64,000 nucleotides of DNA, taken from an uncultured Eubacterium sp. (GTDB taxonomy: Bacteria; Bacillota; Clostridia; Lachnospirales; Lachnospiraceae). The position numbers were made by a program, and so were the translations under genes. The notes beneath the pieces are model-generated. The model made no database searches, was not told the DNA's origin, and was given only the letters and a program-made list of their open reading frames with translations. Positions within the stretch are counted from its first letter, which is position 1, and each line of letters opens with the position of its first letter. This document shows, piece by piece, positions 1 to 7,300 of this stretch. The DNA is taken from positions 1 to 64,000 of the forward strand of contig CAKRGX010000002.1 of assembly GCA_934338065.1 (NCBI GenBank), read 5' to 3'.

Positions 1-98
1 ATTCTAAATGTCAATCCTGTTACAGTTTTTCTGTTTTCATCATCTGTACGCATTTCCATAGATTTTATTCTACATTTGTTTATTTCTTCTGGTGTCAT
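1..98 (-). CDS. possible start of a CDS running off the left edge
   Basis: A minus-strand frame is open from an ATG at 98 to the window edge (about 32 codons, beginning MTPEEINKCRIKSMEMR). The ribosome binding site is weak (GGAAATGAAGAAAAT). An in-frame TAG lies about 17 codons upstream of the ATG. I do not recognise it, and it may be a remnant. It lies downstream of the terminator that closes the 1224-residue gene. Confidence 0.2.
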   Translation of the reverse strand, partial: MTPEEINKCRIKSMEMRTDDENRKTVTGLTFR

Positions 99-247
99 AT
101 TTTCTTCATTTCCATTTGTTAAATGTCTATATTTTTGAAACCACTAAAAAAGGACTGATAAACAATCCCGAAATGTATGGACATCCATTTACGGAACGTC
201 CCAGTATTTATGTATGCCTTTTAGCACCATCTCCTTAAAAATGGGTA

Positions 248-277
248 TTAAAAAAGAAGGTGTATTTCAACCTTCTT
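248..277 (-). terminator. intrinsic terminator of the nuclease-like gene
   Basis: The arms AAGAAGGT (254-261) and ACCTTCTT (270-277) form an 8-bp stem with an 8-nt loop. On the minus strand the stem is followed by a run of six T at 255-250. It sits about 20 bp past the stop codon at 298. Confidence 0.75.
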
Positions 278-297
278 ACATTTAGCAATTTGATGGA

Positions 298-3200
298 TTA
301 TTTAATACTTCTAATGCGTTCCACACTTAACTCTGCTCTAGATATAACTTCGAGTTTTTGATGATATACTTGCGTACTGATTAATGGCTCACTTACAATG
401 AATAATCCGTAAACATTCCATATAACATCAGATAGTTGATAGTATATTTTTAAATCTTCCAGGTGTTCCTTAACCCAGTCTACTCTTCTAGCATGCTTTG
501 TTGCATAGCATTTCTTTTTACCATCAACAAACATTTTCTGATACTCCAGCTGAATTTCATAAGGATTTCTAGAAAAATTAAAATCCTTTACCTCTGCTAC
601 ATATATATGATGCATCTCATTATCTATTATTAGCACATCAATGTCTCCTAATGTATTTCCATTCTTGTCAGCTACAGGCTTTTTATTAATCCTATCAACA
701 TTCGAATCAATAACAAACACTTCCATATCTGACAAGATATCTGAAATTAATTTATTAAATTTTCTTCCCCTATCATCACTAATTCGTCCTATCAAAGTGC
801 ACATCTTATCATTTTTTGTTGATATTTTGCCCTCATAAATCAAGTCTGTCACATACATAAGCATATGATATAATTGTCTATTACCCCATATTATCATATC
901 GTTTCTGATTATTACTGGCCGCCTATTAAAAGAATATGCACGATTAAATCGCCATGGATATACATCTTCTTTCCTAAACCCAGATGGCACTTTCAAAAAA
1001 TCATCTCTTTCAGTCAAAGAAATATCCTTAATTATGGCTATTGCCATTTCATTAGATAGCTTCTCATCAATTTGAACAATATATTCTATAAGTTTTTCCT
1101 TAGGTGCTATATAAACTTCCTGCTCTTCTCTCTCCTTACCATATTCTATCATCCCCATTATTAACCTACAAAATTGAGTAAAAGAATACCCATACTCAGC
1201 CTGAAAAGCAATATCTAAAGAATCTGAATAATCTTCATGATTGATGGTATATTTTTTATGAAAATCACTAGAAGATTTATAATATAGCTGTTCTCTTCTA
1301 TATTTATCGCCATATTGATATATTGTATAAAATTCATCCTGCTTCATTCCTATTCGGTCCGATTTCAATATTTCAACTGGCGTATTAAAAATGTTATAGT
1401 GAAACAAGTCATTCTTATATGCCCACTCTATAATAAGCGAGCATATTGCCAATATATATTCATATTTTCCTATACCAAGTGTCACCTCACCTTTAGGCGG
1501 TTTAGCAGCAACGTATTCCATCATGAATTTTAATGCTAATGATACTCGATTCAAATTATTGTATTCTGTTATATATTGTTCCTCTTTTTCAGGATAACAT
1601 GACAACTCATAAGCATAAGTCTTTTCTGCAAGCATTAGCTTGTATAAAACTTCTTCCAAATCGGAATAAATCGCTTCTACCAAATGATGTGAACTTAATA
1701 CCTCAATCTCTTCTTGTAACATTTTATATAACATTCCTACAACTTCATTGGCAATCATTGTTCTTTTCTCATCTGGAATAACTCCATATGTCCATTTACT
1801 ACTTTGTAATATAGATTTCCCTATTATATCAAGCAAATAATCCTCGTCTTCTTCTCGAACAATCCTATCCGCAGTAAACAATATTGGTTTATAATATGGT
1901 TTATCCTGAAAATCCAAAGAAAATATTTTTCTCCTCATCGGATTATCAAACAATTTATCTAACCTATCCTCATAAGCAACTGGCTCATATGCATTATTAT
2001 TTAAAATATCCAAAAGCATCTGGCACAATTCTTTTTCCTTTGCATTCGTCTTACAACTCATTTGACTATATGCCTTAGGTGTCCATACCAAATTATAATG
2101 TCTGCCTCTTTTTTCAACACGAATTAAATCTGATACAGTAATATCCTCAGTTGGAGCATAATAATAGGCTTTCTTATCACCCTCCAATATTATTGAAAAA
2201 TGATATAATGTATTCAATAGTTCCATATCTTCAATAATATCTTTGCATTCTGCCAGCCAATAAGATATAGTGTCCATAATTGAAAAATTCAAATTAACAT
2301 CTGCCTTTTCCTTTATTTCTCCAGATGTAATCCAAATAATACTGTTATTATAACGAATACATAATGTACTCCTTTTTGTCTCCATCATGCATTCTTCGGT
2401 GTACATATTTCTCATTTCATCACACAAGACCACTCTCGTTTTCCAACCATCTTCATAAGAATCAATCAATACAGCCCCCTCATTCCTTATTGACTGATTA
2501 ATATAATCAATGGAATCTCCTGGAGCAATCAAAAGTGTAGTATTATACGGATTAAAATCATCATTCAAATAAAATGAATACTGATTACTTGTATATATGC
2601 TGATAGCATTTAGCTCACTAAATAAATTTGGTATTTGTGTGCTTACTTTCTCTTTTGCACGTATATATCTTGGTACAAAATTCTCTTTTTTTCGTTCATT
2701 GACACTTATACAATGCAATTCAAATGGATTCAATTGTAATGACTTATATTTAGATGGATTTTTAGCTACTCTTAGTCCCATTCCTCTTCCAAATCCACTA
2801 ATTATCAACAGACAATAGATATCATTCCTTTCGATAGCATTTTCTTGCATTTTTTCAAAAAAATATTTCATTCTCTTCTCAAATAACAAAGTATGCTTTT
2901 CATCAGGATATTCTGAGTGCATTGTTCTTTCTGAATAGTCACAAGCATCATCACATACAAAAACAGTCAACATTAACTGATTATTATACACATTTACGAT
3001 ACATTCTTTATAATATGCATTATTTATTAACTCAATTCCAAGCATGCTCTCCTTTATTTTGTGATGTCCCAATGCTTCTAGTGACTTACGGCAATCTCGC
3101 CATACATAATTGTTATATCTATTTATCACCTTATCCTTTATTCCAAACTCTGAAGCTATTTTTAATGCCTGAAAAAAAAGAAAATTTGGTAATAGAGAAA

Positions 3201-3972
3201 CATTAAGTAATATAATTGTATTGTCTCTGCAATTTCTCACAAATGGTTTACTGTAAAATGGTCTATTATTCATTGAACCCACATTACCACTTCCGAAAGG
3301 CATAATTATTTCTTCTAGTAAATCAGAATAATCTTTCAGAAACAACTGTATTCTCTGTTCATCAAACACAACGCATTCCGCATATTCTTTAACCTTTTCA
3401 CTATCTGGTATCACCACATACTTTCCTTCATCAGATGCTATTTCACATTCCCTTATGCTTATTTTTCTAGCTATTTCCTCTGATAATCCCAATATAAGCA
3501 TCATCAATCTTCCTATTTTCTGGTTGTATTCTTTAGGAAAGTCATTTTCATAATTGAACAATATATCTATAAGCATTTGAAGATTATAAGCGGGTGTATT
3601 ATCAATTCCATTAAAAACCGTATAATTATCCATCAACATTACATTCTGGTAGAAAGCATTTTCATTCGGGTCAATAGACAATGCTAAATTAGTTTCATTT
3701 ATTTTTCCTATTAATTTCTTAAACTTTCCAGCACTCATCTTATATGTGGAATTGTATGTATTTTCCTCTTCACAAATAATACCTGCTATCAAGGAATCTA
3801 ATAAAACAGATTTATTTTGGTTATGAGGCATTAAATTTAAGCCTGATATTCTTGCTAAGACATCATAAACATCATACTTTTTTATCTCGTCAGATATGTC
3901 CTTCAATTCATCTATCGTTTCTTGACTTTCAAATATATCACCAAACTTCATGATTTCATTAAAAAAATCCAT
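298..3972 (-). CDS. large orphan protein with C-terminal PD-(D/E)XK-like nuclease motif
   Basis: A 1224-residue protein that I cannot assign to a named family. The start MDFFNEIMKFGDIF follows an AAAGGGG ribosome binding site. There is no signal peptide or obvious membrane segment, so it is probably cytosolic. Only the C-terminus is readable. GDIDVL (about 1109-1114) followed by VAEVKDF (about 1125-1131) gives the D...E-x-K pattern of the restriction-endonuclease-like (PD-(D/E)XK) fold, preceded by a charged helix (GRKFNKLISDIL) that could supply the first acidic residue. The first 1050 residues show no Walker A or other motif I can name. The gene has its own promoter and terminator, is clearly more AT-rich than the genes after 4900, and sits beside a toxin-antitoxin pair. 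An accessory or defence role is inference from size, nuclease motif, composition and neighbours. Confidence 0.85.
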   Translation of the reverse strand: MDFFNEIMKFGDIFESQETIDELKDISDEIKKYDVYDVLARISGLNLMPHNQNKSVLLDSLIAGIICEEENTYNSTYKMSAGKFKKLIGKINETNLALSIDPNENAFYQNVMLMDNYTVFNGIDNTPAYNLQMLIDILFNYENDFPKEYNQKIGRLMMLILGLSEEIARKISIRECEIASDEGKYVVIPDSEKVKEYAECVVFDEQRIQLFLKDYSDLLEEIIMPFGSGNVGSMNNRPFYSKPFVRNCRDNTIILLNVSLLPNFLFFQALKIASEFGIKDKVINRYNNYVWRDCRKSLEALGHHKIKESMLGIELINNAYYKECIVNVYNNQLMLTVFVCDDACDYSERTMHSEYPDEKHTLLFEKRMKYFFEKMQENAIERNDIYCLLIISGFGRGMGLRVAKNPSKYKSLQLNPFELHCISVNERKKENFVPRYIRAKEKVSTQIPNLFSELNAISIYTSNQYSFYLNDDFNPYNTTLLIAPGDSIDYINQSIRNEGAVLIDSYEDGWKTRVVLCDEMRNMYTEECMMETKRSTLCIRYNNSIIWITSGEIKEKADVNLNFSIMDTISYWLAECKDIIEDMELLNTLYHFSIILEGDKKAYYYAPTEDITVSDLIRVEKRGRHYNLVWTPKAYSQMSCKTNAKEKELCQMLLDILNNNAYEPVAYEDRLDKLFDNPMRRKIFSLDFQDKPYYKPILFTADRIVREEDEDYLLDIIGKSILQSSKWTYGVIPDEKRTMIANEVVGMLYKMLQEEIEVLSSHHLVEAIYSDLEEVLYKLMLAEKTYAYELSCYPEKEEQYITEYNNLNRVSLALKFMMEYVAAKPPKGEVTLGIGKYEYILAICSLIIEWAYKNDLFHYNIFNTPVEILKSDRIGMKQDEFYTIYQYGDKYRREQLYYKSSSDFHKKYTINHEDYSDSLDIAFQAEYGYSFTQFCRLIMGMIEYGKEREEQEVYIAPKEKLIEYIVQIDEKLSNEMAIAIIKDISLTERDDFLKVPSGFRKEDVYPWRFNRAYSFNRRPVIIRNDMIIWGNRQLYHMLMYVTDLIYEGKISTKNDKMCTLIGRISDDRGRKFNKLISDILSDMEVFVIDSNVDRINKKPVADKNGNTLGDIDVLIIDNEMHHIYVAEVKDFNFSRNPYEIQLEYQKMFVDGKKKCYATKHARRVDWVKEHLEDLKIYYQLSDVIWNVYGLFIVSEPLISTQVYHQKLEVISRAELSVERIRSIK

Positions 3973-3989
3973 ATTTTCCCCTTTCTGTA

Positions 3990-4018
3990 TATATAATCAC
4001 TTTATTCAAATAACTCAA
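3990..4018 (-). promoter_or_regulatory. sigma-A type promoter of the nuclease-like gene
   Basis: On the minus strand, TTGAGT (4018-4013), a 17-bp spacer and TATATA (3995-3990) precede the start codon at 3972. This suggests transcription separate from the upstream toxin-antitoxin operon. Confidence 0.55.
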
Positions 4019-4028
4019 AACCTATAAA

Positions 4029-4062
4029 AATAACCTCACCAGACACCAATCCAGTGAGGTCA
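4029..4062 (-). terminator. terminator after the toxin-antitoxin operon
   Basis: The inverted repeat ACCTCAC (4033-4039) / GTGAGGT (4054-4060) is followed on the minus strand by a T-rich TTATTTTTA. It lies directly after the antitoxin stop at 4067. Confidence 0.55.
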
Positions 4063-4066
4063 TATA

Positions 4067-4354
4067 TCACGCTTTCTGTTTAGGTACAAACTCAATCTTA
4101 AGAGCCATTCCCATACCATCCGCTAATCTTTTAAGCAAATTAACAGAAGGGTTTCGTGTTCCATTCTCCAGCTTGCTGATATCTGCCTGGTTAATACCAG
4201 TACGTTCTGCAAGCTCCTTCTGCGTCATATTCTGAGAAGTACGAGCATCCACGATAGCTCTTATAACATCCATCTCAGGCTGAATAGCTTCATATTCTTT
4301 TCTGAACTCATCATCTTTTAGCTGCTTAGAAAGCATATCATCAAATGTTCTCAT
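4067..4354 (-). CDS. HTH (XRE-type) antitoxin
   Basis: A 95-residue DNA-binding antitoxin. An XRE-type helix-turn-helix occupies about residues 35-90: SQNMTQKELAERTGIN, then QADISKLENGTRNPS, the standard recognition-helix pattern. The N-terminal 30 residues (RTFDDMLSKQLKDDEFRKEY) resemble the leader seen in HigA-type antitoxins paired with RelE-like toxins. It overlaps the toxin gene by 14 bp, so the pair is translationally coupled, and the toxin-first order is typical of higBA. It should neutralise the toxin and repress the shared promoter, where an 18-bp dyad is visible at 4729-4746. Confidence 0.88.
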   Translation of the reverse strand: MRTFDDMLSKQLKDDEFRKEYEAIQPEMDVIRAIVDARTSQNMTQKELAERTGINQADISKLENGTRNPSVNLLKRLADGMGMALKIEFVPKQKA

Positions 4355-4706
4355 CCTTCATCACCCTTTCTATGAAATCTTTTCTTCTATCCTTTGCAAT
4401 CTTAATCTCCTCTTTAGGAGTTTTCTGTGTCTTTTTAACAAATCCGTTCGTCAGTATTATTTTTCCCTCATAATAGAAAAAATATAAAACTCTGGTAATA
4501 TCACTTCCGAATTTACAACGCAATTCAAATATTCCATCATCCAGATGTTTACTGTAAGGTTCTCTAAGCATATTTCCCTTTTCTTGTAATATACCAAGCA
4601 ATCCAAATATTTTAGCTCGCATCTTAGGATTAACAGAATCCAGAAATTCTTCTACTGGAACTTCGCCATTTTCTTTTTCATATGCTATCAGTTTAAATTC
4701 TGTCAT
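4341..4706 (-). CDS. RelE/HigB-type toxin (phage Gp49-like family)
   Basis: A 121-residue protein of the RelE/ParE superfamily, Gp49-like branch. Family features are the phosphorylation-independent layout EEFLDS, then EPYSKHLDDGIFELRCK, then DITRVLYFFYYEGKIILTNGF and the C-terminal FVKKTQKTPKEEI. These toxins usually act as ribosome-dependent mRNA interferases; that activity is inferred from family. The frame is open 13 codons further upstream, but the ATG at 4706 has an AAAGGTG site at the right spacing, and the promoter -10 at 4730-4725 lies upstream of it. The longer form would start inside the promoter. It is followed by its antitoxin with a 14-bp overlap. Confidence 0.88.
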   Translation of the reverse strand: MTEFKLIAYEKENGEVPVEEFLDSVNPKMRAKIFGLLGILQEKGNMLREPYSKHLDDGIFELRCKFGSDITRVLYFFYYEGKIILTNGFVKKTQKTPKEEIKIAKDRRKDFIERVMKDENI

Positions 4707-4724
4707 GTAATCACCTTTGTAAAT

Positions 4725-4753
4725 ATTATATGGCATATATACCATAATGTCAA
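4725..4753 (-). promoter_or_regulatory. toxin-antitoxin promoter with overlapping dyad operator
   Basis: TTGACA (4753-4748), a 17-bp spacer and TATAAT (4730-4725) form a consensus sigma-A promoter on the minus strand. The spacer is an imperfect 18-bp palindrome (4729-4746, TATGG...CCATA arms), well placed as the antitoxin binding site for autoregulation. Confidence 0.75.
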
Positions 4754-4900
4754 TTATCCATTTAATATAATCATACCGAGCTATTTCTCTAAAAACGTGT
4801 AGTAAGTGTGTAGTAGAGCACTTTTCCAGCCGAAAAATGGCTTATTTATAGGCTTTGTAGGAGTATCTAATGATATTGCCGTGACATACCATCAATTTTA

Positions 4901-6538
4901 CTAAATCAATCTGAAATACCGCAACGCATCCTTTATATACTCCACCTTCTCCTGCGGACACTGCTTTACTTCTGGGTTCTCTTTCTTGGACTTATTGTAG
5001 TTCTCGCCCATGTCCAGACCACACATCCGCTTCACCTGTGCAATATAAGAAGTATGCACATTCACACCATACTTTTCCTTCACATATTCCTTAATCTTTG
5101 AATAAGTAGCCTTTTCTTGTGGTGTATAATTACTCTCTTCCTCAGGCTCCATTGTAACCTCAATCTTAGGTGTATCTTTTTTGAGGGATAATTTAACAAC
5201 CGTCTCGATTCCTCTTGTCCACGGAAACATATCAACACACTTTGCCTTTACCGGTCGATAACCATATTCCAAAAACACTTCCAGATCTCTTGCCAGACTT
5301 GTCGGCTTACAGGAAATATAAACAATCCGTTTCACATGAAAATCAAGTATTTTTCGGATAGCTTTCGGATGTATTCCCTCACGAGGCGGATCAAGAACGA
5401 TCGTATCCGGCATCTCCTGCAGTTCATCAATGACTTTCAAAACATCGCCGGCATGAAAGAAACAGTTGTCCAAATGATTGAGCGCCGCATTTTCTGCTGC
5501 CGCTGCCACAGCCTCTTCCACGATCTCCACTCCGACTACTTTCTTTGCCACCGGCGCCAGCACCTGTGCAATGGTTCCCGTTCCACTATAGAGATCAAAC
5601 ACAACTTTGCCGTCAATGTCACCAATATATTCTCTTGCTGTCTGATACAATACTTCTGCCCCGGAAGAATTCGTCTGAAAAAAGGAAAATGGAGATATTT
5701 TAAAAGTAAGTCCCAATAGTTCTTCATAAAAATAATCACGGCCATATAAAACAATGGTCTTGTCTGACCGGACAACATCCGCAAGACTGTCATTTATCAT
5801 ATGCAAAATACCGGCATAGCCTCCCTGCAAATCCAAATCCAGCAAACGATCACAGAACTCTTTCTCTGGTATCTCTTCTTCTGAAGTTGTAACAAGGCAG
5901 ACAAGTATCTCTCCCGTCTTCCAAGCCTTTCTGACAAGAAGATGGCGTAATACACCTTCATGGCGCATTTTGTGATAGAACGAAGTATGTCTCTCCTGAA
6001 AAAAGTTTAACACAGCAATTAAAACCTTACGAATGTCTTCATCTACAATCTGGCAGCAAGTAACCGGAACAATATCATAAAAACTGCCTCTTTTATGCAG
6101 ACCAAGCGTAAGCGGTCCGTCTTTTACCTCATCCCCAAAAGAAAACTCCATTTTGTTCCGATATTCCCATATCTGCGGGCTGCTCATACATTCCTCTAGT
6201 GGAAATTCGGGATATACCGCTCGCAGCAGATTCTGTACCTGTTCCAGCTTCAGGGCGGTCTGCTGCGCATAATCCATTGTCTGATAAGCACATCCTCCAC
6301 AATCAGTAAAATGTGGGCATGGCGGAATCTGATTTTCTTTTTCCGACTGCTGCAGAACCTCCAGAAGATTTCCCTCTGGCTTCTGCTTTCTTGCCTTCTT
6401 CAACTGAAACCGTATCCGTTGACCCGGTATCGTATTCTTAACGAGTACCGCTGCATCCTCTCCTTCTACCTGAACCATTCCCTTATTAGGGAATTTTAAA
6501 CTAGCTACGGTTCCCTCATATATCTCATTCTTTTTCAT
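4901..6538 (-). CDS. rlmD: 23S rRNA (uracil-C5) methyltransferase RlmD/RumA type, with C-terminal extension
   Basis: An SAM-dependent m5U methyltransferase of 545 residues acting on 23S rRNA. An N-terminal TRAM domain (about 1-60) is followed by the Fe-S cysteines CPHFTDCGGC (C74, C80, C83), with the fourth in VTCCQI. Next come the SAM motif FDLYSGTGT, the LDPPREG motif and the catalytic cysteine in YISCKPTSLARD. After the usual end of the family (IETVVKLSL) comes a roughly 90-residue tail (YSKIKEYVKEKYGVNVHTSY ... CPQEKVEYIKDALRYFRLI) that looks like a small helical DNA/RNA-binding unit. I have seen this type of tail on proteins of this clade; its function is unknown to me. The frame extends upstream to 6721, but the ATG at 6538 has a GGGGATTAGT site and a promoter ends at 6578, so the short start is right. 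It diverges from the DUF1836 gene. Confidence 0.93.
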   Translation of the reverse strand: MKKNEIYEGTVASLKFPNKGMVQVEGEDAAVLVKNTIPGQRIRFQLKKARKQKPEGNLLEVLQQSEKENQIPPCPHFTDCGGCAYQTMDYAQQTALKLEQVQNLLRAVYPEFPLEECMSSPQIWEYRNKMEFSFGDEVKDGPLTLGLHKRGSFYDIVPVTCCQIVDEDIRKVLIAVLNFFQERHTSFYHKMRHEGVLRHLLVRKAWKTGEILVCLVTTSEEEIPEKEFCDRLLDLDLQGGYAGILHMINDSLADVVRSDKTIVLYGRDYFYEELLGLTFKISPFSFFQTNSSGAEVLYQTAREYIGDIDGKVVFDLYSGTGTIAQVLAPVAKKVVGVEIVEEAVAAAAENAALNHLDNCFFHAGDVLKVIDELQEMPDTIVLDPPREGIHPKAIRKILDFHVKRIVYISCKPTSLARDLEVFLEYGYRPVKAKCVDMFPWTRGIETVVKLSLKKDTPKIEVTMEPEEESNYTPQEKATYSKIKEYVKEKYGVNVHTSYIAQVKRMCGLDMGENYNKSKKENPEVKQCPQEKVEYIKDALRYFRLI

Positions 6539-6577
6539 ACTAATCCCCATTCTGAAGCTATCAAATATTTGCCATAT

Positions 6578-6606
6578 ATTATACCATTTATCCTTGTAAT
6601 TAACAA
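6578..6606 (-). promoter_or_regulatory. rlmD promoter
   Basis: On the minus strand, TTGTTA (6606-6601), a 17-bp spacer and TATAAT (6583-6578) lie 40 bp upstream of the rlmD ATG at 6538. The site rules out the longer rlmD reading frame. Confidence 0.65.
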
Positions 6607-6676
6607 GCAAATCATATATACTTGTGATTAGTGTGGGCGTGTTCAGCACAACAAGAATGAATGAAGTGAGGTACCC

Positions 6677-7300
6677 ATGATGGAACATTCCAACGAAGAA
6701 AGTATTATGGATATCATCCAAAAATTAAAAGACATTGACTATATAAATCCGGAAGATATTCCTAACATTGATTTATATATGGATCAGGTAACGACCTTTA
6801 TGGATGAACATCTGGCAGCTTGTAAACGTTTGGATGATGATAAAATCCTGACAAAAACAATGATCAATAATTATACAAAGAATAATTTTCTTCCACCACC
6901 GGTCAAGAAAAAATACTCAAAAGAACATATGTATCTTTTGATTTTTTTGTACTATTTTAAAAATGTACTTACGATCACAGATATACAGAAAATATTCAAG
7001 CCATTAACTGATATGTTTTATAATGGCAGATCAAAGGATATCAATCTGGAAGATATTTACCGCATGATTTTCAATATGGAACGTGTTCAGACAGATAATC
7101 TGACCAAAGATGTCGTCCGCCGTTTCAAGTACTCACAAAACCTGTTTCCAGATGTGAAAGATGAAGAAGAAGCAGATTTTCTATCTCGTTTTGCTTTTAT
7201 CTGCCTTCTGAGTTTTGACGCTTACTTAAAAAAGCAGATTGTAGAGCGAATGATTGACGAAACACTATCAGACTATAAAAATGAGAAAAAGGATAAATGA
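6677..7300 (+). CDS. DUF1836 family protein, possible MerR-like regulator
   Basis: A 207-residue protein matching the DUF1836 family. Its hallmark is a predicted winged-helix segment with TKTMINNYTKNNFLPPPVKK and then KYSKEHMYLLIFLYYFK, similar to the DNA-recognition part of MerR regulators. The remainder is helical. The function is unknown. The ATG at 6677 follows GTGAGGT. The stop overlaps the pcrA start (ATGA), so the two are translationally coupled. A transcriptional role is inference from the winged-helix-like segment. Confidence 0.85.
   Translation: MMEHSNEESIMDIIQKLKDIDYINPEDIPNIDLYMDQVTTFMDEHLAACKRLDDDKILTKTMINNYTKNNFLPPPVKKKYSKEHMYLLIFLYYFKNVLTITDIQKIFKPLTDMFYNGRSKDINLEDIYRMIFNMERVQTDNLTKDVVRRFKYSQNLFPDVKDEEEADFLSRFAFICLLSFDAYLKKQIVERMIDETLSDYKNEKKDK

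Noticed and set aside
6539..6721. longer N-terminus of the rRNA methyltransferase
   Set aside because: It would begin upstream of the mapped -10/-35 and overlap the divergent DUF1836 gene start; the ATG at 6538 has a clear ribosome site.
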